Positions 1-11,159 of a stretch of DNA of 64,000 bases are shown here, piece by piece (within the stretch, counting starts at the first letter, position 1; each line of letters starts with the position of its first letter). Both the position numbers and the translations under genes were made by a program. The notes under the pieces are model-generated. The model made no database searches and was not told the origin of the DNA. It worked only from the letters and a program-made list of their open reading frames with translations. The DNA is from Isoetes taiwanensis (lineage: Eukaryota > Streptophyta > Lycopodiopsida > Isoetales > Isoetaceae). Location of the stretch: positions 10,317,018 to 10,381,017 of the forward strand of contig JAJEKV010000041.1 in NCBI GenBank assembly GCA_021234155.1. The letters are read 5' to 3'.

Positions 1-26
1 AACTCCACCAAGTGAATATAATCGTC

Positions 27-254
27 TCACTTTGATTGCTTGTTCCACACATAGTTCCTCATATCTTCAAGTATCCGATTCGTATGCTCCGTCTGCCCAT
101 TCGTCTGAGGATGATATGTCGTGCTCATCGAGAGCTTCGTCTGGATGGTGGTGAAGAGATCTTCACAAAATGCACTCATGAACTTTGAATCCCTATTAGA
201 GATTATCTCCCTTGGCATCCCATGGAGTCGAAAGATTTCCTTTGTGAACAACAC
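27..254 (-). pseudogene. Integrase core fragment of element 1
   Basis: A 75-residue open frame matches the retroviral-type integrase core. It contains SNRDSKFMSAF, which carries the second catalytic Asp, and the STTYHPQTNGQTEHTNR stretch, which carries the catalytic Glu of the D,D-35-E triad. The family enzyme inserts the cDNA into host chromatin. The frame joins the RNase H/zinc-binding part at 513-1070 only through frameshifts, so as sequenced it is not functional. The C-terminal integrase domain lies beyond the left window edge. Confidence 0.85.
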
Positions 255-512
255 GACGACGATCCAACGCCAGATTCGGTGGTCCTACATGGCACAAAAT
301 GCGCCATTTTTTACAATTTGTCCACTACTCCTATTAAGGCTTTTTGCCCCTTATGATTCTTGGGAGCCCCTCAAGTATGAAGTCCATGCTTATTACTTCC
401 CATTTGGCATTTGGTATTTGGCAATCGGGTAATGGCTCCAACACTCCTGAATTCGGTTGTCCCGCTTTCCGTCAAGTTGACATAGCTGACATTCTCGAAT
501 GTACCTGGCTAT

Positions 513-1033
513 CTACTTCTTCATGCCGGGCCAGAAGTAGCTACTTCTAATCTTGAAGTACGTCTTCATAAAACCCGCATGGCCGGCTATTGGGCTATTG
601 TGCGTGTCATGGAGTATTAACTTCCTGATTTCGGATGACTCTGGTACACACAATTTGTTCTTATGGTACAATAGATTGCCTTCCTTCTTAAAATGTTTGA
701 AGGTTTCCTTTGTCCGTCCTGCCTCTTTAGAAAGGCTTGCCCATGCTTCCTTGAAGTCTCGGTCCGTTGGCAACATTTCTTCTACCTTCTTGCCAAACTC
801 ACCGATGAGTGTTGATATGGCATTGCAATGGACTCTTGTTGTCAAGGGGTGCCTTGAGAGCGCATCCGCAACCACGTTGAGCTTGCCTGGCTTGTACATG
901 ATGACAAAATAGTACTCCTCCAGGAACTCCATCCATCTCCTTTGTCTCAAGTTGAGATGTGGCTGGGTGAAGACATATTGTATATTTTGATGGTCCGTAT
1001 CTAATTGGAACTTCCTCTCCAATAGATAATGCC
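513..1033 (-). pseudogene. RNase H and integrase zinc-binding domain of element 1
   Basis: The frame reads RHYLLERKFQLDTDHQN, typical of the gypsy RNase H C-terminal half, then VADALSRHP at its end. It continues into the integrase HHCC domain (HDTHNSPIAGHAGFMKTY). RNase H removes the RNA strand during reverse transcription. The open frame continues upstream to 1070, but its first residues are out-of-frame gag sequence, because a deletion fuses gag to RNase H here. Confidence 0.85.
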
Positions 1034-3251
1034 TTGCTCCAACCTGTAGAACTGTTGCATCATATGGCACTTGTGTTCTCTCGGCACGTAATGACGCTTA
1101 AATGCCTTGGAGAACTTCTTGAATCTGCAGCTATCTCTGCTTAACCCATGGGCTTTGGAATAGCCTTTCCACCAAATTCTGGGTACTCCACGTTGAGGTT
1201 GGCTGTCACTACCTTGCCCTTATCCTGATCTTTCATACTATAAGCATTCCCATACTCTCTCATTTCATCCAACCAAGCCTCGACTTCCATTCCTGACCTG
1301 TTGTCTCCTGAGAACTGTTCCAGCTTCCTGGCTTTCCACACATTGCTCAATGCGGAGTCGACTTTCTTCTGGTAGTCGGCTTCAATCCTGCCCCTATCAC
1401 GGTTGGGACCCTCCCACCGATCGTTGTCCTACTCCTCCGATTCGGAGTCGGAGTCGGAACTAGAATTGGAGGAATTCGTGCAACGGGATCTCCTTCTCAT
1501 GTTCCTCTTCTTTGCCTTGTTTGTTCTGCTAGTAGGTGTTTGGGGTAGTTGGACATTTTGGTCTAGTGCACTTGCTACCATCCCCGCCAGCAAAGCTCTT
1601 ATCTCGTGGATATCCGATCTCATTTGCGATACCTCCTCTTCCAGGGTTGGTGCCTCGAACTCTCGGAATAGGTTCCTTGATTGAAACCGCCTTTACTGTG
1701 TCCGCTTTTCCCGAGGTTGTCGATCTTGTTCTACATTCCTAGGTGCTCTAGTCACAGCACACATTAGATTGCACTCTTATGATTAGCTTTTGTTTGTTAT
1801 TGCATTGGTTGTTTGACGATATAGTTGTGAGAACAAAATATATCAAAGAACATTCATAATGCCATCAATTATATTCATAAGGTACAATATTTTTACAATC
1901 AATAATAGAGAGGAAAAGTTTTAATTTATTCTTGGAATCTTTGATATGCCGAGTTGTCTGTATGGGACTGCGAAGTCGAAGACGCTCGAGGCTATTGACC
2001 TTGACCAGGATGACATGGTCAATGTTCGGAGGCATCCGAGCATGCCTACCAAATTTCGAGAGAGCAATAAGCATGAACACTCCTTCTTCTCCCCGTGGGC
2101 TAAACTGGCGATGTATGACCACTATCCTTCCGTCGGTTAGGAGTGGAAGGTAAAACCTGCGGGCTTTGTCGTGTCCTCCCTCTACTGCCTCTTCTCCAGT
2201 TCTGATCCTGGCCCTCTGCCTTCCGGAGTACTCATCCACCGGTACCGCTACCAAGTCCCTGTACTCTGCAAACATAGACCTGGAAGAGGTCAAGTTGATG
2301 CCGCCTCTTTCTAACCCAGCTAGTGCTACTGATGAGGTGCTGGGCAGGAGCGCGCTTGTTGTCTTTCCCCTGATGCCCATCCGCTCCTGGATGGCTATAA
2401 ATTCCTCCTCTGAGGGCAACTCTTGTTGCGTTATCATCTGTCGAATGCCGGTGTAAGCTTCAATGTCGAATGATGACTGTCTCCTGTAAGTGTGGGCCTC
2501 CCTAATGCTGATAGGGAAGTCCTACGTCTCCCGGTCGATGAAGTCATCGAGGTCGGGTTGTTGGCATAGAAGGTGCAGAAGCTTGTCCATTTGGGGAGGT
2601 TCTTTATGTCGCGGCAGCCGCAAACTCTCTCTCTTCGATGATGACCGTGGTTAGACTCGTGATGCCTAACCCAAGTGGGAGGAGTTATCCTCAAGTATTC
2701 TCAACCCTTCGTCAAGCCTTGAAGGTCTTTTTAGCTTGTTGTCGCTCTTGTACGGGTCGATGTCGATTATGTCTTCAACGTGGTAACCCCGCTGCTCCCC
2801 CTTCTTCCTCCCCGCCTAAACCTTCGTACTCTAGGAGCAATTGCTCTTCTGCTTCTGAGGCCAGGCGTTCAATATCCAATGGCTCTATGGGACAAAAAGA
2901 TGGCTACAGCAAGAATATAAGAAAAATACCTCTTCCTACTTATAGATATGGTCATGTATTTTGGCATGCGAAAGCAGCTCTATTTTCTAAATACTTGCCT
3001 ATGTTTGGGACATCATTCGCCACGCACGCAGGGTCGTTCTAGGTGCAAAGTAGCCTATACATGGGGAGTTCTACTAGGGAAGGTCCTATCTTGGCATAGA
3101 ACTCAATCATGATATCTTGGTAAAAAGGTGTGGCGCTTTATGGTAGCATCCACATCGATCTCCTTTTGAAAACAATGAAGACCAAGTTGATGTCACCCTC
3201 ACCACATGAGCAAAGGGCGCTGTACCATCGCCTAAATGATGAAGTGGCCAT
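1033..3251 (-). pseudogene. Gag of element 1, broken
   Basis: The start is the ATG at 3251, giving MATSSFRRWYSAL, which matches MATADFGRWYSAS at the gag start of element 2. Further frames hold EEEFIAIQERMGIRGKTTS (near 2400) and VEAWLDEMREYGNAYSMKDQ (1141-1350), the latter resembling the N-terminal part of a Ty3-type capsid domain. Another frame continues through FKRHYVPREHK to FYRLEQ at about 1035 and then runs straight into RNase H. The frame is broken many times. Gag would form the cytoplasmic particle in which reverse transcription occurs. Confidence 0.75.
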
Positions 3252-3363
3252 CGCGGCTAATGCAGATGGGGTTAACAAACAGATGTATAAGTGCCTCTGG
3301 GAGCTAGAAAATTGCCTTGGAGTGAGGAGTGATAGAGTAGGATGCAAATGAGGGTGGTGGTCA

Positions 3364-3371
3364 TATTTATA
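3364..3371 (-). promoter_or_regulatory. TATA box upstream of element 1 gag
   Basis: The minus strand reads TATAAATA here, about 113 bp before the gag ATG at 3251. Element 2 has the same motif at the same place before its gag (40219-40226), so its position is conserved between two diverged copies. Confidence 0.55.
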
Positions 3372-3545
3372 GGCAAAACCCTAATTTGAGAAATTTGTAG
3401 GATTTGGGAATGTCTATCACTTCAAGGTCCTGCTAAGCAATTGATAGGTAATCTAGGTTAAAAAGTACATCCTAATAATCCTATGCAACAAAATTCATAT
3501 AATTTGGAGGTAGTTGGGATGAATTAGGGGTATTTGACTCGGACC

Positions 3546-3806
3546 TCTCACACAATGCGCGAGAGGCACTTTCAAAACTTTTGAAAAGGGTCCTGGCGCC
3601 CTTGTGAGCTGCGGGATTTCTGCTTGGGTCCTAGATGGCTCAAAATTATGATATGAGGGCATAATCCTACTCATCTCAGAGTTAAGGCGCCCAGGCTCCA
3701 TGTTTCTAGATTTGGACAAGTCTAAGCACGTATCATCAGTAAACACTCACACAAAGGGCGCCGAGAGGCACTTTCAAACTTTGAAAATGGCTCGTGCACT
3801 CTCAGA
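3546..3806. repeat. Two degenerate inverted-repeat modules of element 1
   Basis: Two blocks, about 3546-3609 and 3744-3806, start with CTCACAC, carry GAGAGGCACTTTCAAA in the middle, and end in a complementary TGTGAG or CTCAGAG-like arm. They sit between the H3-like ORF and gag, like the 67-bp inverted repeats of element 2. A related half-block lies at about 10264-10295, beyond the Helitron. Confidence 0.5.
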
Positions 3807-3956
3807 GGGGTGGGGCTCAAAACCGCCACTTTTGGCCAAATTTACTAATTTCAATTATAATGTGCTATTACTACAACCTTATTAATTACAACATTACACC
3901 TTTGTAACTTAATCAAAACACTTTTATATCTACAAAAATTTTATAAGTACATTATT

Positions 3957-5084
3957 TTAGCAATCTTCCTTCTTTATAAACCTAGCCACCTTCATATCTC
4001 TCGGGCATATTCTATGACTTTTTGCATGGAGAGCACATGCTAGAGTCTTCAAAGTGTCGGACCAACTTCGCCACCTCTTCCCCGCAATGCAAGCAACATA
4101 TCATCCGGCCACTGCTTCCCTTTGTCAATTCTTGCAAGATTTCTCGTGTTAATCTTGCAAATGCAGCCCTTTGAATCGCTAGTCAGAGGCTCTTATGGAA
4201 GTGTCGAATTTCCCCGAAAGCAGCCTTTGCAAAATAAGAGTCTAACTTCCTCTTCATTGGTTTCTTTGGTGGTACGGGTCTCTCTGGGGGCGGCTTCAAA
4301 GTGTTCTCCCTTGTTGGCCTTCCTCCTTCCACGTACGTCATGTTGTTTGCTTCATAGTACTTTGAGTATGTCTCACACATCTTCATGTACTCCTGGTACT
4401 CCTTCAACTTCTTCTGGTACTCCCGCTCATACTTGAGTACATAAGATTCCCGTGCCGGCTTGCCCTTCTTGGGGTCAGTTGTTGGCTTTGGCCATTTCGA
4501 GTAGGGAGGTGGTGCTGCAGTTTCTTCCTCTTCATTGTTGGGATTTGAAGGTCCCGAGCCTTCTGCTGGATGGGGAATTCTCTCACCCTCGTCAGTCCGA
4601 CTCTCCTCGATGAAGAAGATGGTGGCCTATTGGGTTCCCGCCCCCTTATGCTAACCACTTTGCTCTGTTGTCTTTGTCTTCCTCCGTGGTTTCTTTGGCG
4701 CCGGGTCCTTCCCTTTGGCCTCCTTCCTCCTCTTTGGCGCCTCCTCCTCAAGTCTCTTCCTTTTTGCTGCTTTCTTCTTCTTGATTATTTTCCTTTGCCG
4801 ACGCGCTAACTTCTCTGGTAGCATCGAGTCCTCCTCATTCTTCTCCTCTTCGCCATTGCCCTGATCCTCTAGGTTTTCTTCGTTATCAGGGTCCTGTGGT
4901 TGTTCTTCCCGGTCCTTCGGCGTCGCTTCGTCGCCTTCCCGAGCATATGGGTTTAAATTAAGGTTTTTTCTTCTCTCGCTCACTCCCCGAGTCTCCCTTT
5001 CCTGCTCGCTCACAGAAGAACCTCGACGCTTAGTGGGTCCATCTAGCATAACCACTTTCGAAAGTAGTTTATTTGGTGCGCCAT
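3957..5084 (-). pseudogene. Histone H3-derived ORF of element 1, frameshifted
   Basis: An extra gene lies upstream of gag. The 5' part (4651-5055) is very charged, with basic runs such as KKKKAAKRKRLEEEAPKRRK. A proline-rich linker (RPTRENTLKPPPERPVPPKK) follows, and then an H3-like fold. The alpha-N region reads FGEIRHFHKS (H3: LREIRKYQKS), alpha-1 reads RAAFARLTREILQEL, alpha-2 ends EEVAKLVRHFEDSSMC, and another frame gives LHAKSHRICPRDMKVARFIK, matching the H3 end ([20 protein letters not shown]). The stop is at 3957-3959. Its N-terminus does not show the ARTKQT tail of element 2. One in-frame TGA and at least one frameshift break it. The H3 relationship is strong; a function is inference. 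Confidence 0.8.
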
Positions 5085-5192
5085 GTTTTTGAAATATGTC
5101 AATCGCCTTCCGAAAGCACCGAGAAATCGCCTTCTTGACCGTGAGAGCAAATTAGCTAGAGGAGAAAGGTGAAAATGAAGAACCTAAGGGTC

Positions 5193-5200
5193 TATTTATA
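5193..5200 (-). promoter_or_regulatory. TATA box upstream of the H3-like ORF of element 1
   Basis: The minus strand reads TATAAATA about 110-140 bp before the candidate starts of the H3-like ORF. Element 2 has the same octamer in the corresponding place (42167-42174). Confidence 0.5.
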
Positions 5201-5299
5201 GGTCTGAGAGTTTTAGGGTTTGGACCTGCAATTTCATGTTATACCATTACTAGAAAAAGTGCCCAGCCAAGGTCGGGCTTTTCGCCGCATATAATTAAA

Positions 5300-8200
5300 A
5301 ATTAATAAAATGACACATAATAACCTTATAACATCTATAAAGGGCGTAATTTCAGATAAGCTAGAACCTATTAGAAATGGATAAAGTGCAAAAATTGTAT
5401 AAATTGGAATATATTAGAAATAGATACTTTTATTAAACAAAACTAAAATATACTCTATAACTTTTAAGCCTTCCTTCATTAAGCTCTATGTCTTGAAGAC
5501 AAATGTCCGAGAGCTCCAAGCGATAAGTGTTGCCGGATGTAAAAACTTTACATGTGGTATAGCTAGTGTCATTGTATTGTAAAAGATATGCAAAGTCATT
5601 GATAATGGAGACTGTCAAGACAACATCATAGTTGCAAACTACAATGTGAGATGCCTAAAACATTTCAATAACTTCATATGGTAGTTCTTATAGACACAAT
5701 CATTATATTATTTTCAAACATAAAATGAGTTCATTAATCCCTTGGTTAATTGATGCATGTCTATATCCATGAGGTGGTATAGAATATAGAAAAATTAAAA
5801 ATCTCATCCTGAACTTGTGATTTGTGATTGGCATTGCTAGAAGTAAAATCCTTGTATGTTTCCGCTTAATGCCTCGATGTCCGTGTGGTGTGCGCTTATT
5901 GTCAAACATAAACGTCTAGTGTGTGTTACCGCTAGTGGTTTAAATGTCTAAGTCCAATTCTAATGAATTAATGTAATCTTGAGTGAATATCCACGCAGGC
6001 CAATAATGTCCCGCTGTAATTCTCGCCAATAATGTCCCGCTGAATTCTGGAAATTTTGTGATGTCCTAGCCGGGCGAATCTAGCATCCGTAATATTAGTG
6101 TGCGTAAAAATAGCTAGTTCTATGCATTAGACCTTTTCAAAATAGAACACTCCATTATATTAAATCAAAGTGTGAACATAAATTATTGGCAAAAGTTATC
6201 CTGGTGGATCTAGCGCTTGGCAATCCTGAGGAATAAACCTCACATATTTATGGATTGCATTTGCTATTCTAGTCTTTCCGACATCATGTTTTATTAATTT
6301 CACCAGGGAAAAGCTGGAAACCTGCAAATGGCTTCTTATTTATTAATGCCATGTCTTGTTAAATGTGTCATGTTGCATTTTTTGTATAACGCATTCAATG
6401 GGCATGCATTTTAATGTTATCAAGAAATTGTACATGTTAATGCAAACCAAGCCTAGAATTGCAGGGCTATATCGAAAACTTGTAAATGCTAGAGCCTAGT
6501 GTTGCTGGGCTATAACGAAAACTCGTAAATGGTAGACTAATATTAGGGTTACGTTCACATTCAAGTTCTTTGGTCCTTTTTCTCTAGCTATCCTTGATAT
6601 GTTGTCATGCTTAATTTGAAAATGGAATTTTTCAATAAAGGAATTAAGACAAAGCCAATGTCGTAGAAGATCAAATACAACCACCAGCTCCTTATCTGCT
6701 TGCTCTCCAAGTCTGCAGCCACAATCTACGCTCTCAAGTTTTTGTTGTATGTTAAAGACATGTTGAGATAACATACATTGTAAGGTTTATGCCTTTTTGA
6801 GTCCTCCATCTATCTATCTACATACCATACACATGGCTCATATGATTCAATATATGCTTAATTTGAAAATGGAATTTTTCAATAATGGAATTAAGACAAA
6901 GCCAATGCCGTAGTCCTTATCTCATTGCTCTCCAAGAAAACACATCCATGACAAACATGCTTTTGAATCTGAACCATAATGCCAGTTTGTATGTCATTCT
7001 ATATACAAGGAATTATATAGAATGTAAGATAGAGCATAAAATACGTGGCCTTGTCAAATATGAAGTCATAATGAAACCACCAGTGGTGTTCTTTTACGCA
7101 GAAACTAAGTCTTCGTTTAAGACAAATTTCCTGGACAAATTTTCCATGTGATATACACCATCTGTCACCACCAAGAACATCCATGAATACTATGTTTACA
7201 AATGCATAAAATGAATTTAACAGCCTTCACACATGCCAAATTAAGCAGAAATAGATAACAAAACTCTTACTTTTCCTCTCTCACTCCACTCAACTTGAAT
7301 CAACCGAGGTAGAACAAAGCATATGGAATGAAATACATATCCAAAGAGGCATACTTGCAAATTACATGCATCCGTTAGGAGCGGCCCCCAAGAAGAAAAA
7401 ATAGATAGGGCTTTTATCCTCGCTTTTGGCATCCTTCCCTTTGTCTTTTCACACCCATTAGATCTCAATGGCAACCAAATCTTTACCACTTATTTAGAAC
7501 AACGATCCCCAATCAAAATTAATGACATACATGAGCCCAAAAACAAGATATTATCGCTTTGAAGGTGGCAAATGATTCTTGGCAAAATCTAGAGTAATAA
7601 TCAGCTAAATAACAAAATAACATCAAGTACATTGACAACAATAATGCAATTCACAATTATATCCGGTTTCGAAAGCTTGTTCACATATAGCATGTAAATC
7701 AATCGGGCACATAATATGCACACAAAAACGAATCCGAGCATTTGATAAAAGCATTTGTGCAAAAAATAAAATCAACATGAAAGACGGTTTGAGTCTCCTC
7801 GCTTTTTTCTCAGAAGGAACATGAATTTTCATGGCATCAAGGAGCACAAATGTGCAAAGAATGGAGCATCAAGGGCAGCCAAAAACAGTGCATAATGCAT
7901 TTTCTAATGCTTTTGAAAACCAATTCCGTGAACCCGATGAAGTGTGCTTTTGCAAGCCGCCACAGAACAATGAAAGTGAAAATGCTCCATAGATTAACAA
8001 TAACCTATTTGATTAAATTGCATGAGTTCATTCTCTAATGATTTGAATGAAAGCAACATGTGGCCATGATTCCTTCCAAACGGCTATAATTCCTTCCAAA
8101 ATTCCGCTATGCACCATGAATAGCAACTAAGATGCTCGCTATATGCTCCATAGATCAACAATAACCTATTTGATTAAATTGCATGAGTTCATTCTCTAAT

Positions 8201-9740
8201 GATTTGAATGAAAGCAACATGTGGCCATGATTCCTTCCAAACGGCCATAATTCCTTCCAAAATTCTGCTATGCACCATGAATAGCAACTAAGATGCTCGC
8301 TATGCACCATGAATAGCAAATAAGATGCTATTACCATACCACTAAAAGGATGATGTGCTATCTAGGGATTTAAGGAATATTTACTTTCCGAAACAATATA
8401 TATATCAATCCATTGGGAGTCCATAACTAAGCATTTACAATGGAAGAGTCTATAAAAAGCACAAAGTGGAAAGTCACATAGCTTGGAAAAGTAGTATTGC
8501 ACAAGAAAGAATGATCTAAGAGCTTCCATCCTCATAAAAGTTAGACAGAGCATAACAAACAAATGCAGAGTGTAGAAATACCTGACAATGAGCGTAAGAA
8601 GAATAAGACAAAGAAAACCGCAAGGATAAAAAAAGCAAAGATCTTCATAGACACCGCCGGAAATCTTATTTTGGCATCGTGAAAATGCAATCCTAACAAC
8701 CACCGCAAAAAACCACAATGATCTCAAACCATATGTCCCAAAGAGAGACAAAAAAAACTCGATTCGCCCACCAATTTGATTTAAGAAATGTACTTACGCT
8801 TGAAAAAATCACTTTTGATCCAGACATAAATATGTTGAAATGGAGCCCATTTTATCGCCATATAGGTTTTATGAATCACCATTTTGGATTTAAATTCCTC
8901 CTAACCTCGTGTTGCCTCTGCTCCATCGTGGTTTCATGTTGTATATATATTTTTGCCATCATATTCTCAGAGACTAAAAGAGTTTTGGTATATGAACCAT
9001 TTCTTCGTAAGCAACAAATACTACAAAACTCATACCTTGCTAAAACTCATACCTTGCTTGTCCAAAGTAACCCGCGGATTTTGCTCGTAAAGCAATATGT
9101 ACACAAAAACCCCGTGGGTTTGATCGATAGCAAGCAAATTAAAAGGAATGAGTAGCGTGATCCTCATGACCGACCGGCTTCAAGGAAAACTTGTTTTAGC
9201 CATGGATAAAATGGAGTCGAACTGATAGGGACAAATTTAGCGGGCTTCTCATGTTCTAAACCGCTTCACCGCCACAAAATACCAAACCAGATGTAGAGCC
9301 TCTGATAGAAGCCTCTAGACCAACTTGCAAAAGGGCCCAACCGGCAAGCAACTAACGCCCACAATCCAAAGAACTCAGAGAAGAGTGTGAAGCCAAAGCA
9401 AAATACAAGGTATACAATCGTTCGATTCATGCCGCCAACAACTCGCAAGACAAAAAAATAACCCTGCGAATTTAGTTCAAATCCCGCAAATGATTCTGAG
9501 CAAACGGCACACAAAAAACATTCTTTGCTATCCACGGATGATAAAATGAAAAGCACATAACCTGGTTGTTCAAGAGCAACGATTTTGCGAACCATAGAAG
9601 CAATAGCGAGAGGAAGAAGATGAAAACGGTTTTTCCATAAAAAAATCCTTTCAAATGGGTTGCATTTTTCACACGCATAATCCAATGGACCACAATAAAA
9701 AAATTTTGCCACCAAAGAAAGATGTTGATGTGGTAAAAGA
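5300..9740. other. Helitron interior, no gene recognised
   Basis: AT-rich sequence with only short open frames. A 50-bp stretch at about 6608-6658 recurs at about 6857-6907. A 161-bp tandem duplication lies at 7982-8303. I recognise no protein family. Captured host gene pieces are possible in Helitrons, but I cannot identify one. Confidence 0.5.
7982..8303. repeat. 161-bp tandem duplication
   Basis: Two adjacent copies (7982-8142 and 8143-8303) begin ATGCTCCATAGATTAAC / ATGCTCCATAGATCAAC and differ at only a few bases. A further short partial repeat (CACCATGAATAGCAA) follows. It lies inside the Helitron-like element. Confidence 0.85.
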
Positions 9741-9743
9741 AGC

Positions 9744-9932
9744 TTGTGTGATGAGAAGTCAGAGAAAAGAGAGTTACGGCCAAGGAAATGCAAGTCCAGA
9801 AAAATTGTTGTAAGTGATGAGGAGGATGAGGATCAGGCCGAAAATCCAAAGGAATTACAGAAGGTGTTTTGTAATACGGATTCAAAACAACTACGTCAAA
9901 TGATGTCAAAATGTTGGAAGCAGACAATCTGA
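9744..9932 (+). other. Acidic/basic 62-residue open frame, unrecognised
   Basis: The frame reads from a basic start (RELRPRKCKSRKIVVSDEED) into an acidic run and ends QTI. Composition resembles a nuclear-protein tail, and GT-like donor sequences lie nearby, so it could be a captured exon. I do not recognise a family, and it could be chance. Confidence 0.2.
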
Positions 9933-10322
9933 AAAATGTTCAAAAGGACGAACCTGAAAGTAAGGTCATCATCTCATTGTCTGTTGTTGATGTGGGCACT
10001 ACCGGAGAAGACCATGGCAGACGAAGCTGCGTCTATGAAATCGTCTGCATATAGAGAAATATAGAGAAAGGAAAGGGCGAGTTGTGAAAAAAAAAAAAAA
10101 AACCGTAAATCAAAGGGAGGAAATTAAAATAAAAAATTCAACGGCCGAGATCGCGCACAAACTATCATAAAACGCCTTTATTATTATATATAGATATAGA
10201 TGTAAAACATTAGTGTTTACTAGATTAAGACATTAGGTTCTTTCAGGCAAAAAGTACTGCTATCACTCACACAGTGTGCGAGAAGCACTAATCCAAAAAG
10301 GGAGGCTTTTAGGGTTCCTACC

Positions 10323-10920
10323 TGTGATGTTCCACGTATTTATACACTATACGTACAAATACATGACATGTCAACATTAATACTTAATGGTGTATTAATT
10401 ATTCATGTTATTAATTAACAAGGTAAGGTTAGCTAAGTTTGATTTAAGGGATGTCACTTGGCCCAAATTGATTGGGCAAGGTAGAGATGGTAACTTTGGG
10501 TCACCCAAATTGGGGCTTTCACCCCAATTTGCCCCAATTCGAATTGAGGGCCAACTAGAGAGGGAGGAGGAGCTTATTCAACTAGCAGAGCATGGAGGAC
10601 CTGAGAGATGGGAGATCTAGCTCAGATATCGGTTAGTAGGCATAGTTAGCTTGTGATTCTAGATAGAGATTAACCCTTGGTTGTTTAGATGGATCATTAA
10701 TCTCTTATTGATGTTCTATTTGAAGTATTGAATGGATTTATGATATATGGTAGTTCTTCTATTGCACCTCTTGTGCTTGTGGGATTACGGGGGGTAGAGA
10801 CCTAAAGGCTATATAGAAGTAGATATGCTCCTAGCTAGAATTCCTTAAATTCTATTAAATGTGGCCTATGCACAAGAGCACATCTGGCTGTGGAGGGGTA
10901 GAAGCATGAAAGGGTGGGCA
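10323..10920 (+). repeat. LTR-like fragment related to the element 2 LTR, plus orientation
   Basis: It begins TGTGATGTTCC, like the TGTGAC LTR ends of element 2. Its right part (about 10790-10905) reads GGGGTAGAGACCTAAAG, then ATGCTCCTAG, then GCACAAGAGCACATCTGGCTG. That matches the reverse complement of the element 2 LTR around 43510-43600. The fragment is therefore inverted relative to elements 1 and 2. Its right end is not defined, and the exact start is a judgement from the TGTGA motif. Confidence 0.55.
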
Positions 10921-11159
10921 AAAAAAGTGTCAGTATTTTACATTTACAAATTCAAAATGTAAGGAAATCCCTCCCCCCCAGAAATTATTATTCTTGGAAT
11001 GAATCATTAATAGGGCAAATAATTTTGAACTCTCCTCCCGCTCTCTGTTCAACCTCCCTCCCGCTCGAACCTCCATAACCGAAAGCTTGACATCCATATT
11101 CGAACCTCCATAGCCAAGATCAGGACCTCCATAGCCAAAAGCTTGCATTTTCAGAGAGC

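Larger units (their letters stand above)
1..5249 (-). mobile_element. Ty3/gypsy chromovirus-type element 1, partial and internally deleted
   Basis: On the minus strand, reading from high to low coordinates, this holds an H3-like ORF, a gag, and then directly RNase H and integrase. It runs off the left edge of the window. Protease and reverse transcriptase are missing because of an internal deletion near 1033. Protein similarity to element 2 (31074-44378) runs through the H3-like ORF, gag, RNase H and integrase, so the two are diverged members of one family. Its 5' region is interrupted at 5249/10201 by a Helitron-like insertion. The assignment to Ty3/gypsy rests on integrase and RNase H motifs. 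Its chromodomain would lie outside the window. Confidence 0.85.
5250..10200 (-). mobile_element. Non-autonomous Helitron-like element
   Basis: Read on the minus strand, it begins TCTATATCTATATATAATAA at 10200, just after an A. It ends in a GC-rich hairpin (GCCCGACC-TT-GGCTGGGC, 5261-5278), a short AT spacer and CTAG at 5250, just before a T. A TC start, a hairpin then CTRR end, insertion between A and T, and no target duplication are the Helitron hallmarks. I see no Rep/helicase gene, so it would be moved by a partner in trans. It splits the 5' region of element 1. A 16-A run lies at about 10088-10103. Confidence 0.75.
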
